A DNA stretch of 64,000 nt from Diphasiastrum complanatum (GCA_029204225.1 CM055096.1:29442995-29506994); one strand, 5' to 3'; counted from the first letter of the stretch, positions 35,150-48,349 are shown. Notes: generated from the sequence alone by a model not told the origin. Translations and numbers: made by a program.

Positions 35150-37590
35150 CTTATCATGGACCTATGGAAAACACATTTCACACATGTATAATCAAGAGTG
35201 AGGATGAGGTGATAGCTAGAGGATCTAGATTTAGTAGATTATACAAACTAGATTCTAGTGAGAGTGCTAACATTTGTGATGTTTCCTACAAGACCAAGAT
35301 CTTTCTTTGATCTATAATCTGCTAAATGAGCAGAGATGTAGTTTTCCTAGAAGACAAATTTCATGATTTCAAGATGAAGAAACATGAATTTATTTCTAGT
35401 TCCAATATCGAAGACAACCCAGTCTCGATTTCTTTCACTTTTGCACCTTGTCATTCCTCTTTTGAGTCAGATCATGATGAACAATCAAATGTTCGAAGAT
35501 CTGCTCAAATGATGCATCCACCAGAAAGGTATACCCCTCAAGCTTTCTAGACATTAGTAGAGGAGCCACTCAATGTTCATGATACACTATCGAATGCATA
35601 TTTTGGCATGTGGAGAGTAGCGATGGATAGTGAATGCAATTCACTAATCAAGAACCAGACATGGACTCTTGTCGAACCACTAGCCAAAAGGAAGATCATC
35701 GATTGCAAGTGGATCTTCAAGAGAAAGTACAACTTCGATGGCTCAATTTCTAAATGGAATGCAAGACTTGTAGCCAAAGGCAACTCACATGTATCAGGTA
35801 TCGACTATACAGAGACCTTTAGCCCTATTGTCAAACTTTCATCTATTTGAATCTTATTGGTAATTATAGTAGTAGAAGTACTTGAAGTACATCAGATGGA
35901 TGTACAAACTATGTTTCTGAATGGTTTCATTCATGAAGATATCTACATGCAACAACTTGAAGGTTACATTTTTTAAAGCCTTGAAGATGGAGTCTATAAG
36001 ATTCGTAAAGCTCTTTACTGGGTCAAACAGACACCTAGAGCCTACTTTGAACAAATCAACAACGTTACTAATATTAAAAAGACTCTTTAAGAATTGCCAC
36101 ATAGGTTGTCCGAGTTTACAACTCGGGCAGCCAAGTGTACTAAAGCTAATTTTTTTTAAATTATAAATGCCAAAAAAAGATAGAATAAAAAGTATGATAG
36201 GAGACTTTGGAAATTTTCTAAATTAAAGAGCTCCAGAGATGGGGCAAAAAATTTTACAATCGACGTTGTAAATTGAGAAAAAAAAAAACATTTATTGTGA
36301 AGGGAGATTTGGGAGACAAGGAGGGGATTTGAGAGGCATGGGGAGCCCCCCCTCCCCCCCAACACACACACATTTTATAAGAACTATCCATGCCATTCAT
36401 TTATCAGCTCATTGATGTATGTGATGGTGTGCAGCAGACTAGCATATACAATTAGCACACTTTTTCAATTCATGTCAAACCTAGGAATCCAACATTGGAA
36501 AGCACTCAACAAAGTGACAAAATATATGCAAGCGACAAAGAACCAAGTTCTTTGTTATTCTGGTAATTCTGCTATAGCCTGATTTGGATCGGAGAGGAGA
36601 CCTAGACACGGTTTACTTACGAATACTATTTCTACCTATCGTCGGCACTAGTTTCTTGGAATAGTAGAAAATAGAAGTCAATCTCATTATCCTCGACTAA
36701 AGCCAAATATGTAGCAACAACACAAGCAACTAAGGAAGCCATATGGTTGAGGCTTCTTATAGGATCTAAACTTCAGACAATTTAACCCAACTACCATGTA
36801 TTGTGACAACATCAACTACATACAACTTATTCTCAATCCTAGACTTCATTCTAAGACTAAACATATAGAAATTCAATTCCATTTTGTTTGATAGAAAGTA
36901 CATCTAAAACATGTAGAGCTGATTTACTACTGTAGTTATTATATTTACCAAGGCTTTGCCCAAGGATAAGTATCTTCAGTTTAAGAAAATACTAAATTTA
37001 AAGATTATCTAAATGTTTGAAGTCAAATTAAGGGGGCGTGTTGGAATTTATTTTCACTTCAACCATTTGATCTAGTTGCCACTATATATGTTATCAATTA
37101 TCTATTTAAGGTGTCCAAGACAGAGTCCTAAATCTAGTTATTTACTCGGGAACCTTCTACATTTGAAGAACTTGCAGAAATACAACAAATTCAAGATAGG
37201 ATTCGTGACAATCAACTGAATAAGCCAAAGAGTCAAACGATAGTTGACACCTCCGACAAATCGTTCGACAATCTTTCAATTGTTGACAATCTCTCGACTC
37301 GACAATTCATCGACAATCAAGTTATCGATTTTTCACTATTTGAACCTATGACAAAACTAACGTCTCATCATTGTTACTACTATCGGGACTTCACGCCTGC
37401 TTAACTGTACGATCAGTCCAAAGGCTGACATGTAATAGAGTAACTGAAAAGAGTACATATACAAAGTTAGATACTTATTCTATGATGCATGGATTAATCA
37501 ATCAACATAAATGTATCGATCTATCTAATCATCAGTATCGCACCAACGACACTCTTGTTGTGTTTGTGTTATGTCCATGACCAGTACATA
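35150..37590 (+). mobile_element. Ty1/copia fragment with 3' LTR
   Basis: In order: an MSRDVVFLEDKFHDF block at 35326, RT (IIDCKWIFKRKYNFDG and RLVAKGNSHVSGIDYTETFS near 35695-35825; EVHQMDVQTMFLNGFIHEDI near 35885-35945), and RNase H (SLSSTKAKYVATTQATKEAIWLRLL-type block near 36680-36770). A polypurine tract aagggggcg precedes an LTR starting TGTTGGAATT at 37039. The LTR right edge is unclear (near 37590). The LTR contains a cluster of CGACAAT motifs at about 37255-37330. The element is broken and no 5' LTR was found. Confidence 0.75.
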
Positions 37591-38420
37591 GGATTCAGTA
37601 TACTCCTAGTCTTGGATACATGGTACTCTAGTGAATCAAGCTGTTAGTTATGCCACATCATATTGGACATAACCCGAAAGTAACTAATATCCTTATGAGG
37701 CCCAGAACACACTAAATGGAGTTAGTACAAGATATGAGACAGTGTATGCATGTGTAGAATTATCAATAACAATTCTATGAATAGAGGATCCATGCATAGA
37801 GGCTCTATTCTAGATTAATCTATGTATGGGGGAGTTAGGACCTTGCATGTCTATGTGCACAGGTGGTTCTAGGGACTATATGAGGAGGCCAAACTTGCCC
37901 TACTACTCACATTTGTGGTTGATTCATTGTCAGACTCTCACTCTACTTTCATGCTTCTTGTTCCTTGGCTTGGAAGTGAAGCTTCTAGAGTTGATTGGTT
38001 GCTTCTACTTGGTTGGGCGGTTTCTCCATAGTGTGTTTTCCATTGTGTTTGTCTTGTAAGCAGGATCTTGAGGAGCTTTCCCTTATAGTGGTATCAGAGC
38101 AAGGTTTATGAAGATCGGAAAACTTGGAGAGTGGTGCTTTTTTTTGGAATTTTGTTGGGGATCAACTAGTATTCTCATGGAACAAGTGAGCAAGTTGGTG
38201 GATCTTCCCAATTTCAATTTGCATGTCGCTAAGATTCATGTCTCTCTTAATTTTTTTTCTGGTTTATGGAGAATTGTGCTAGGAAGCCAATTGGCATTAC
38301 TTTTTTGGAGCTTTTTGTTGTGTAACTCAAATCTTGTGTAGATCTAAATTTTCCAACAAGTTTACTTTCATATTAGTGATGAAATTAATGATGCATGCTG
38401 GATCTTTCCATGATTATTGA
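37566..38420 (+). mobile_element. 5' LTR, primer-binding site and leader of another LTR element
   Basis: tggtatcagagc at 38089-38100 is a textbook primer-binding site, so the sequence before it (roughly 37566 or 37640 to 38087) should be a 5' LTR. A short gag-like start (MEQVSKLVDLPNFNLH) follows at 38178. Nothing downstream continues it. The element is broken. Confidence 0.55.
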
Positions 38421-38469
38421 TTCTAGGCTATGTTTTGGTCCAAATTGCTTGGTTTTTCCATGAGTTATT

Positions 38470-38940
38470 TTAACTTTTACAAATCAAGAAATCTTTGTTC
38501 TCAGCCCATACTACTTCATAGGACCTGTATGAATGCTTTCTGGATGTTAATGGACCATTAAAGACTGTTGGTAGCATCACTTTTGGGTGTGGTGAGGTGT
38601 TTGCATGTTTTTTGACATAGTAGTTGCTGAATTGCAACATCATCATCTTTGGTTCATCATTCATTTGTTGTTCGTCAAGAGTAGATGTTCTTGGACTTTC
38701 AATGAGAATAGTCGACTGAGGAACTGAAAAGTTCAAAATGTTAGGAGAATCTGACAGGTCGGCTACATGGGCACTACCTTTTCCTTTGAGGTCTTGAAAC
38801 TGATCTTCAATGAAGATGACATCCCGGCTTGTGAATATCTTCGACTCAATGGGATCGAACATGATAGGCCAATTGCCTTGTCGCTCGGCTAGCTTTGTTT
38901 TCTCCCAAGGATCCCTTCTTTTGATTGGCACATAATTCCA
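38470..38940 (-). mobile_element. Ty1/copia fragment (integrase-RT linker)
   Basis: The minus strand reads FDPIESKIFTSRDVIFIEDQF, followed by an acidic Ser/Thr-rich linker. This is the conserved block at the end of copia integrase. It is a short piece only. Confidence 0.7.
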
Positions 38941-38989
38941 GCTAGGTCATCTTAGGTATTCTTGTAGCTGCTAGTCGTTATTCAGCAGC

Positions 38990-39830
38990 ATTACAATCCT
39001 CCAAGAGGGTTGTGATCATAGGGCGTTCACAAGGTTATTGAGCTTTGGATATTCTTCAACCATTATTTTCTTTGCCCTCCCTCGCTCTCCCTTCTTGTAA
39101 GTCTTCTGAAACTTCTGCTTGGACACGCGAAGAGGGTGGTGGGAACTGACAATGATGGTGGCGAATAGAAAATCTATCACGTCGTGAAGGTTTGGATTCC
39201 TGAGTCATGATATCAGGTACCCATCATTGGTCTTGGTCTTAACATCGTCTTGGTCTGGATGTAGGAAGGAAGAGATATCATATTTGGCGAGGGCTCGACA
39301 GGTTAGCGGAATGCAAAAGTCTGAGTGCAATGGCGATTAGCTGTGCATCAAGGGGGATCGCATGGTCCTGGCCCTTGTAGGTGACAGTAAAGGTGTCTTT
39401 GTCAAAGGTAGAGAAATACTACGGCAAGGTCCTATAGGAGTGGTACTTGCATGTCATGGAGGCCTCCAGCGGTCAGGACCGCCAGGCAGCCGTCGGTGCG
39501 AAGAGCAACGATCGCCCGCTTTGTAATTAACGGCAGAATGGTATACTGCGAAGGTGTGTGTGTGGCATCAGCAGCAGGTTGGGTGGTAGATCGGGGAGAT
39601 GCTTCTCCCTCCTCTCGGCTTGGGGATGAGGTTGTGAGGTGGATCCGGTCTGCTGGGATGCAAAAGGTGAGGTTGAGGTCCGGGAGGACGTAAATGGGCT
39701 GGAGGAATGGCTAGGTCCAATTTGTGCAGCATATCTTCAAGTTACTCTGGCTCGTTGGCCAAGAGGTATGGTAGCGCCTGAAAGACGACATTTCGGTGCC
39801 ATTGGTAGAGAAGGGTACAATAAGGATTGA
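38990..39830 (-). other. Unrecognised gag-like decayed coding region
   Basis: The minus strand gives a Pro-rich stretch (AHLRPPGPQPHLLHPSRP near 39690-39640). Further along is FDKDTFTVTYKGQDHAIPLD and AQLIAIALRLLHSANLSSP (about 39410-39290). GC content is higher than in the surroundings. The composition suggests protein, perhaps gag of an unfamiliar element family, but no signature domain was found. The plus-strand frame 39451-39693 appears to be its shadow. Confidence 0.3.
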
Positions 39831-39859
39831 TTCTAAGGGTGAGTTATGAGACGGGTGAA

Positions 39860-40025
39860 AATTACACAGAAGGCGAGTAATAGACAAAAGGCGAGTAATG
39901 AACAGATGGCGAGTAATGGTGAGTAATCAGATGGCGAGTAATAGGCACTGTGGGCAAGTAATCATATCTACGGGCACGAGTAATGACTGGCGAGTAATCG
40001 GCAAGTAATGAGCACAAGTAATCAA
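39860..40025. repeat. GGCGAGTAAT short tandem repeats
   Basis: About ten copies of ggcgagtaat or close variants (ggcaagtaat, gcacaagtaat) are spaced by 3-10 bases. The same motif recurs at 43340-43460, at the other end of the gypsy element, and so probably belongs to its LTR. Confidence 0.75.
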
Positions 40026-40559
40026 GAAAAATGTGATAACTTGCCCTCATATATATAGAGGATTTATTACTCGCCTACTATTATTTTTGGACAGTGATCC
40101 AGTCAATGCTAGGTCACCACTGTTTGCACTACGCACAATCCGTTTTCTGATTGACTACCAAGTTTATGAGATTTTCTAATCAGAACATCCCGTCGTTTAC
40201 TAAAAATAACAGTTTTTGTAAAAACTGAGCCTAACCTACGTTTTTGACCAGGATTTTGTTGGACAGATTTGATCATACAATGTAGTGCAACAATGGGCAA
40301 TTGTAACGATGGCCCCTTACTGACCGTTTGGAGTTCCTTTGGGCATTTTTACAGGGAAAAAGGGAGAGGGAAGTAGGGCTAGGGTTTTCACATTGGGTTT
40401 GTACAAGGGTTTGTACATTGTCAATTTGCACAAAGTGGGATTTGTTGTATACGAGGTTTTGTGAGGGCTTCCAAATCTACCTAGCCAATTTCTACCTATT
40501 GCGAAAGTCGTAGCCTATTCATGCTAAGGGTCTGGGGCAAGTCCCTCATTTAACCGGGT

Positions 40560-41190
40560 GGATCTATCATCTGCTCTAATTTATCCAGATTACCTAGACC
40601 TTCTACCCTAGGCTGATCTACTCTACTGGCTAACTTAGCAATCTATTTGGGCTATCCAATTATGTATCGTAGTCTACATCCACTCTAGGGGTCTGTTTAT
40701 TCTAAAATATCCCAGGCTAACTATTTGTTTTGACCTGATCTAAATGTCCCTAGACTAACTAAGCTAACTACCCCGACTAATTAGACTGACTAAAATTAAC
40801 TCATCTAAGAGAATTCCATCTGATCTAATTTACCTTTACTAATTTCATTAAGGGCCTCGGTCGGTAACTATTTTAATCTACAGATCTCAATCTGTCTTCA
40901 AAAACTAACTAACCCAAGACCTATACTAATAGACGACTAAGTTTAATCAAACTTTATCTAAGCGAGTTAATCTGTCTACTTGATCATTCTAACTAAGTAG
41001 TTCAATCTAACCTAAGCTTTCGATCTAGCTATCCAATTTAGCTAACTATTCTATACTGAAATAGAACACAGTGCCTAATTTCTATGGATCTAGACCTAAA
41101 CTACTAACAAGATTCAACTAAAATTTTTACCACCTATCTAACCGATGAGCATCTAATTCTATAAGTCATGCCTACATAGGCTATCTATAA
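40560..41190. repeat. CTAA-rich cryptic repeat region
   Basis: About 630 bases are dominated by ctaa, ctaac, gactaa and gatcta words with few G runs and no open frame. In gypsy orientation it lies between the integrase end and the 3' LTR and would read as TTAG-rich. Confidence 0.65.
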
Positions 41191-43469
41191 GTCTGCTGAA
41201 GACTCATTTTGAGCAGAAGAAGATGATGTGGATGGTGGTTCTGGCACATCTCTAAGTTCAACATCAGCGGAATAGTAGCGACGCAACCTGCTGCCATTAG
41301 TGGGTGTATCTAGCAAATTACCTTGTAGGTCAGCGAGTTTCGGATCTTTACTACTCGATGCGGTCCTTCTCCTTGAAACTTAAGCTTACCCTTTTGAGCC
41401 TTGGTGTTGTATAAGAATGCCAATTATCCCTTGACGAGATCCTTGGTTTTGATATTGAGATCATGCCAGGCTTTCCATCGTTGTTTCTCTACAACTAGGG
41501 CATGGAGCACTAGGAAGCGAGTTTCGTGAAGTTGAAGAAGGTTCTCTAATCTCCTCTTGGTAGATTTCTCTGTACTAAGTCGTTTGGCGATGGCGACTCT
41601 CAGACTTGGAACGACAAACTCAGCAGACATTACTGCTTCTTGTCCATACACCATCTAAAATGGAGTTTGTTCAGTACTCACTTTGAACATGGTTCTAAAA
41701 GCCCATAGAGCTGCGTGAAGCTTGTGCTCCCAGTCAGATCGTGAAGCTTCAGCCATCTTCGTGATAATTTCGGAAATGCACGAGAATAGATTCATGTGCT
41801 TCTTCTCCGAGGTAGTAGGGTTCTTCAGTCACCTCAACCATGTTCAACTGCTGAAAAGCTAGTTGAGGGTTTCGTACTACTAGACCTTGGGTTTTGGGGG
41901 GATGGGAGGTAATGCCAGTCTAGGCGGTGGTTGGGGCAGAGCACCTTGGCATTGCGCCAACGGAACAGGACTAGGTGCTGGTCAGCTGCTTGGTTTCTGA
42001 GATTATAGTGACATTCATTCGTATCATGATTGCTCATATTACAAATATGGCAATATCGAGTGAGTCGTTCTAATCTCTGTCTTAACTGAGCGCATTCATT
42101 TTCGGTGTGGTTTCCTTAACAGTGCAAACAACAGGTGGCTTCTCTCCTCGGATAGGCATGGGTAGAGCCTGGTTGCATGCCCTTCAGCTTTTGGTCTACG
42201 ACCACAGTAAGGTCAGATGTGAGCTTTTTTATGTGCTCATTGCTTTGCCTGTGCAGCCTCTCCATGGCAGATATGATGGTATCAGCGCTATAGGTCATAG
42301 AGGCAGAGGCGTCATCATGCAATTTATCCTTGCGTCTAGCTCTCCATTCCCTTCTGCGTTTTCATTCCTGGTCGGAGTTATCAGAGTCCGAACTAGTGCT
42401 CTCACTATCGTCGACTCTCTTGATGGCATCAGTGCAGGCTACTTGAAAAGATGCGTATTTGTCTCTTCGCTTCATTTGTTGTCCAATTCCCTTAGGTAAT
42501 CCTGCCATGAACCATGTCAGGACACTGTGGTCTGGGATGCTATCAGGGTCACATCCTCCACGCAATCTTTTGATCCACTCAATGTAATCACATAGGGACT
42601 CGTTCTTCTTGTCCATACAAATTCAGCCTAATTGCAAAAATGGATAAAAAAGAAAATGGGTGGTCTTGAATCTTGTAATGAACTCAGCCTGTAAGGTATT
42701 CCAATCATACCAATCTTTAGCAGTATCAGTGAAGCACAGATTGAAGTATCTTAACAGCTCTTGCGGGCTGTCATCTCCATAGGCTCTACACACTTGGGTG
42801 TAATTCTGTAAAAATCGTCAAGGATCTCCCTTGCCATCAAACCTCGGAAGGTCGATTTTGGAGAAATTTCTAACTGTATGAGATACAAACGGCCTTGGAT
42901 TGTCCATTGGCGGTGGATCTATGTCAACTAGTTCGGGTAATATCTTGATTGACGCATTGACAGACTCTTCGAGTTTAGGGAGATCCAGTGTGGATAATCT
43001 CCTTCCGGATCTCAGATGCATACAACAGAACAAGTAATAGGGCTAATTTTAGAATTTTTCTATTTTGAATGTTGTTAATCTTTTTCAAATTTTTGTTTCT
43101 CATATATATTTTTATAGATCTTTTCAACGTATAAACGATCAATGCTAGATCGGACGAAGGATCTGGCCGATGTAGTTACAAATCAAGATCGAAACTTGAG
43201 TAGGACATGATCATGGAGCAGAGTAAATTCAAATCCAAAAGGCAATCGGAGAAACGAAAATGCAGATAAATACAAACGGGTTCTGATTGTGAAATGATCA
43301 AGAGAAATCCTAGAATTCCTCTGATGGCTAGTTATACAGGGCAAGTAATAACAGGCGCGAGTAATGGGATTATAACTCGTTGAGCTGTCCACTTGCTAAA
43401 AATGGTAATCAAAATAATCTATGAAGAAGGCGAGTGATTGGGAACTGATGGCGAGTTATGGCTCTGATA

Positions 43470-44960
43470 GTATGTTTGACTCGACAAGATCATACAACTT
43501 ATAAGCTTTATCTGAAGTAGTGCAGCTGATGAAAATCGACTTGATACTCTGAAAGTCGAATTTCTTCCTGAGATCATGTGGAATTTGCGAGTAAGCGATA
43601 CATCCAAAAACTCGTAAGCTTGATAAAGAAGGTTTGGAACCTGTCCAAACTTCGTATGGTGTTTTGTCTAAGAGACCTTTAGTAGGACATATGTTCTGCA
43701 TATAGGCTTTGGAAGAGAAAGACTAGGGCAAGGTCCTATAGGACTTTGGAAGTGTCACATGTGATAACATGGACTTTGCCGATTAGACTAATGTTCTGTT
43801 CTTTCTCTCAACAGAACCATTCGATTGAGGCGAATAAGAAATAATGTATTGTTGTTCAATGTCGTTGTTAAGGCAATTCTCCTTGAATTCGATAGAGACA
43901 TATTCTCCCTCGTTGTCAGACCTCAGTGCTTTGATTCTTTTAACAGTTTGATTTTTCGCATGCTTTTTGAATTGTTGAAACTTGTTGAAAGCCTCCAATT
44001 TCCACTTGATAAAATAAATAGCTGTTCTTCTTGAATATTCGTCAAAAAAGGTAATAAATTACTTTGCATCTAGCAACGACGGAGTTTGCATTGGACCACA
44101 TATATTTGAATGAATAATGTCTAACAAACCTTTTGTTGCATGCCTATGACTCATTTGAAAGGGAAACCTAGTCTTCTTTCCAAGGATGCATCTATGACAC
44201 GTGCCAATCTATATAAATTTCCATGCCTCTTGCTGAGTTCAAGGATCTTACTTGTCCTATCGATAATTTGGCATTGATCAGACTCAAACTCTACCTTATG
44301 ACCTAAATCAGTGATTCTACTTACTGATAGCAGATTTGTAGAAAGTTTAGGAACATATAAAACATTTGATAGTAGTTTGAATTGATCATTCTAGAATTTC
44401 AATCTCACAATACCTTCACCTTTGATAGTGTGAGTGCTATCGTCGCCAAGATGAACGTATCCAATTGTACTATAAGGCATATAGGAGTGAAAATGCTCAC
44501 GATGATTGGTCATATGTTGAGTAGTTCCAGAATCCAAAAACCAAGAATTATCCAATAGTGCTTTTCAGTCTTTAACCATAAATGCTCATTTGTCAATGTC
44601 GATGTTGAGATGTGCTATGATGTCATTCGCCTGTTGATCTGGTTGCTTACTGACATTATTCACTTTGAGAACTCTGCAATCTTGGATCTCATGATTAGTG
44701 TGCTTGCAATACTTGAAGAACATCTTCTTCTTCGACTGTGGATTTGATAATTGTTCTTGACTTTGAGTTAGTTTTTGATTTGATGCGGATTGTTTAGAGC
44801 TTTTCTGCGTTTGTTGTTTTTGTCGTAAAACGTGGGGATGACTGACAGCGGAAGCTCGAAGCTTTGAGCGTAGGCGTGTAGGAACGGAAACGCAACAGTT
44901 AGCAGCATAAATATTCAAGAAGAATGATTCATACAGAATTGCGCAAATGAACAATACAAT
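43470..44960 (-). mobile_element. Ty1/copia fragment: gag knuckle, integrase
   Basis: Minus strand, in order: a gag tail with a knuckle-like FFKYCKHTNHEIQDC (about 44735-44690), a pre-integrase region near 44580-44180, the integrase core (43998-43783, KALRSDNEGEYVS and YSPQSNGSVERKNR), and the integrase end (43701-43456, TPYEVWTGSKPSLSSLRVFG). Sequence at 44830-45000 looks like an LTR end joined to gag. The element is broken. Confidence 0.75.
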
Positions 44961-45360
44961 AGTGAGACAAAAATTTCACTCTGATTAATATCAACAGTGA
45001 GTACAATGGCTTGAAGTTATAACTTTAGCTTGCTAAGCATGATAATGCTGGCTACATATAACTCTAATTGTGTTAAAACAATGCTTACATTGACTTACAT
45101 AAAGACTCTCTTTTACATAGCTTGATTCAGCTAGTATATATATTTACAAGTGTCTTCAAAAATATCTTACAAGCATTGAATGCTATTTACGCCAATCTTT
45201 GTATATGTACAAAGTTGGTAACCATCCTTGGGATATTTTGGTTGTCCAGTTGTTTTTAGGGTTGATGATAAGTTGGTGACGTCGGTCCACCACTATGGAG
45301 AAAACCCGAAAAACTCGAAGGGCACAAGCAAGCAAGAGAGATCTCTCCTCCCTCCTCCAG

Positions 45361-45573
<213 letters not shown>

Positions 45574-45579
45574 CCTAGG

Positions 45580-47696
45580 GGAGTTAAAGAACCTCCATAG
45601 GCTTATGGAAAGTCAAGAGACTCCTTCCATGACCTCTGACACTTTGAATGCCTTTCTTGTGGGAGTTGGAAACTCATTGGACCCATTGGAAGTGCGCCCT
45701 CCTACTAGGTCCCAATGCCCAAGTTGTGCATGTATACTTTGGTCCTAGACCATTAAAGTGATATGGTTCAAGGTTGAGGCACAAGGTTTAGAAAAATAGT
45801 CATCCAATGACTTTCTAACACCTCTCTAGGTTCCATACCGCCATCCAAGGCATAGACACCTACCTGCCCTTAACCAAGGACACTAGTACCTTAATCTAAG
45901 GCCTATCCTTAATTCTAAGGGTACCCCTTATCCAAGGGTCATGTGATCCATACCTCCGACCAAGGTATAGTCACTTGTCTGTCCTTATCCAAAGGCACAT
46001 ACCCTTAATCCTAAGGGTAACCCACCCTATCCATCCAATACTAAATGGACCAATAGGGGTTTGATGTACTGCTAGTTACATAGGTATGTAACATTCCTTC
46101 CCCCTAAACTTAAATTTTTCCTTGTAGGGAAAAATTTGAAAAATTCTTCTAAAGATCAACCTCCTTTTTCCAGGTATCCTCCTCTTTTGATTTGCCCCTC
46201 CACCTGACTAAAAATCCCCGAAGCACTCTACTTCGTAGAGTCCTCTATTGGCTATTAACAATCACCTCGGGTTCAAGTGGTCCACTCACGGACTCATCTC
46301 AAAGAAGTTCCACTAGATCTTCCATAGGGACCAGGGTCTCCCCAACCCCCAATGAGAATTTCAACTTACTAACGTGGGAAACATGATGAATTTCAACGTT
46401 AGCTAGAAGGTCTAGTTTGTATGCGACCTTGTTTATCACTTGGATAACCTTAAAAGGTCCGCAATACCTAGGCGCCAATACATCAGCATAGTGCCTTGCC
46501 CTGTCTTGGGCACTTCTTATGCTATCTTTAGTCAGCTGTAACATTTCTTGCATATCCGCAAGGAAATCAGCTGCGGCTTGCACCCATAGGTTTTTCATGC
46601 CAACACTAATTGGTGATCGAGGTTGAAAACCATACACAAGCATGAAAGGGCTGAATCCGGTCACTGAATGTTGGCCCACATATGCTCGAAGCATATCCTC
46701 CATCGTCTGATTGGTCCTTTCCGTTTGATCGTCTGATTCCGGATGATCTGTAGAATTCATACTTAAAGTTGTTTCCAACTTTTCAAATATTGTTGGCCAA
46801 AAATTTTCAGTGAATTTTGAGTCACGGTCACTGACAATATCACAAGTAGCCCGTATAGTCAAAAAAAGCTTCTCAATAAACAGTTGAGCTAGTTATGAAG
46901 CTTTAATAGTAGTTTTTGTTGGCAAAGCAAACTTCGTTAGTCTGTCAACAATGACAAAAACCGAATCGTGGCCCTTCCCTCTACGTGGAAGCCCGACCAC
47001 AAAATCCATAGATATACTTTTCCACTTTCCGGTAGGAATATCTAAAGGATGTAATAGGCCACTAGATTTTAGCCTCTCTGCTTTATTTAACTGGCACTTA
47101 GTACATTTAAGTACATAGGCCTCTACCTGACTTTCCATCTTAGACCACCAAAATTGCCTTCGAACTAACTCAAGTGCTCTTTGTATACCCGGATGTCCTG
47201 CACATGGATTATCATGACACGCATGCAAGATTTGGGCCCTTACAGTGTCATTCTCCAGTACACACACCTTTCCCTTACAAAACAAAATCATGTTTCGAAT
47301 TAGAAAATCTGTTTCAGTCTTTCCCTGATTCGAGGAATCTTGCAAACCTGAATCGACTTCTGAAAGTACTTGTTGCCAATACATTTAAAAAAAGGGATCG
47401 GACTCATATAGTCCTTGAAGAGACTGAAACAACCCCAGCCCAGTTCTATAACAATAAAGCACAACCGATTAATAACCGGTAACCGACTCAAAGCATCTTC
47501 TAGAATATTTTGACTTCCTTTACAATAACGTATAGAAAAGTCAAAGATTTGCATCAGCTCAGCCCATCTAGCTTTTCTCCCCTTAAAATCTGTAGCATCA
47601 CAGAAATATCGAAGAGTTTGATGATCCATCAAAACTTCAAATTTGGCTCCATACAATTGCAAACAGTTCCTTCTCATAGGTATATTGTTCAGGTAA
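45580..47696 (-). mobile_element. Ty3/gypsy chromovirus fragment
   Basis: Minus strand: RNase H (47677-47510, KFEVLMDHQTLRYFCDATDF, ILEDALSRLPV), then the integrase zinc-binding part (HACHDNPCAGHPGIQRALEL, CTKCQLNKAE, 47384-46893) and core (WKSISMDFVVGLPRRG; IVSDRDSKFTENFW from 46862). Then the integrase C-terminal part (LAPRYCGPFKVIQVINKVAY) and a chromodomain-like tail (RGFLVRWRGKSKEEDTW, about 46230-46180). A purine tract ttagggggaaggaa precedes an LTR start TGTTACATACC at 46093. The chromodomain marks it as a chromovirus. It is broken and interrupted at 47697 by a copia element. Confidence 0.85.
45834..46025 (-). repeat. Degenerate tandem duplication inside the chromovirus LTR
   Basis: Two diverged units of roughly 75-95 bases, each beginning ccatacc.cc..ccaagg.atag and ending cttaat.ctaagggtaaccc-like, lie head to tail. 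CCTTAATCTAAGG-type imperfect palindromes recur within them. Confidence 0.6.
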
Positions 47697-48335
47697 TGTC
47701 AGAAATGGTGAACTCCTGCAACTTTGCTGCAACACGAACACGAAGCGAGCGGAGAACAATTCACGAAAGTCAACGTCCCTTGATTTGAAAGATGAACGAT
47801 CCGTGAATCATTCGTGAATCGTAAACATGCCTCCAGGACCGCAAAAACTGCAAAGCGACGCAAAATGAAAAGACACGAAAGAAACGAAAGGAAACAAAAG
47901 AAATGAAAGGGAATCTTTCGTGCTGCCAGTTGGCAGCTCAATGGGCTTGGAGTCTTAGACTTCACGCCTAGCTAAAACGGGTGGCAACGACGGAGAATAA
48001 CTGATTAGTTGATTAGCATTAACTACTCTTGTAAGAAAAAGACTAGAAACAAAGTAGCTGTGTATGAAAGTCTGCCAACGAGTAGAACACAACGAAAGAG
48101 CAGAGCGTCAGGCCGCCAACGAGCGAGACACTAACCATCTCGCTCTAAAAATTAAACTGATAATTGATTGCTCTATGTTCGTGCATATCCTTGTCTTGCG
48201 CTGTCTTGATTGCTAGAATGGAATCTGTTCTGTGATGCGTAGTCATGTGTATAGGTTCCTGTGATCTTTCCACACAAAAGAAAATTCAAAAGAACGAAAT
48301 CGTTCGCGACAACGAAATGAAACCGTTTCGTGACA
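47697..48335 (+). repeat. 5' LTR of copia element
   Basis: TGTCAGAAATGG...TTTCGTGACA. It is about 100 bases shorter than the 3' LTR. Confidence 0.9.
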
Positions 48336-48349
48336 TGGTATCATAGCAC
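48336..48349 (+). other. Primer-binding site of copia element
   Basis: tggtatcatagcac directly follows the LTR end and resembles the initiator Met-tRNA type site. Confidence 0.8.

Larger units (their letters stand above)
39840..43468 (-). mobile_element. Ty3/gypsy element: gag, integrase end, LTR-like flanks
   Basis: Minus strand: a gag N-terminal part (43033-42818, ending FSKIDLPRFDGKGDP), gag core (42616-42362, with YIEWIKRLRGGCDPDS), gag remnants to about 41835, and the integrase C-terminal part (41654 on, VYGQEAVMSAEFVVPSLR). Flanks at about 39840-40555 and 43300-43468 share the GGCGAGTAAT-type repeat and are probably the two LTRs, although their edges are not resolved. Protease and RT are not seen. 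The element is broken. Confidence 0.65.

Noticed and set aside
39451-39693. Plus-strand Arg-rich frame
   Set aside because: It is the shadow of a more protein-like minus-strand reading, in GC-richer DNA.
39860-40025. CRISPR-like spaced repeats
   Set aside because: Repeats are only about 10 bases with irregular 3-10 base gaps, in a plant retroelement.
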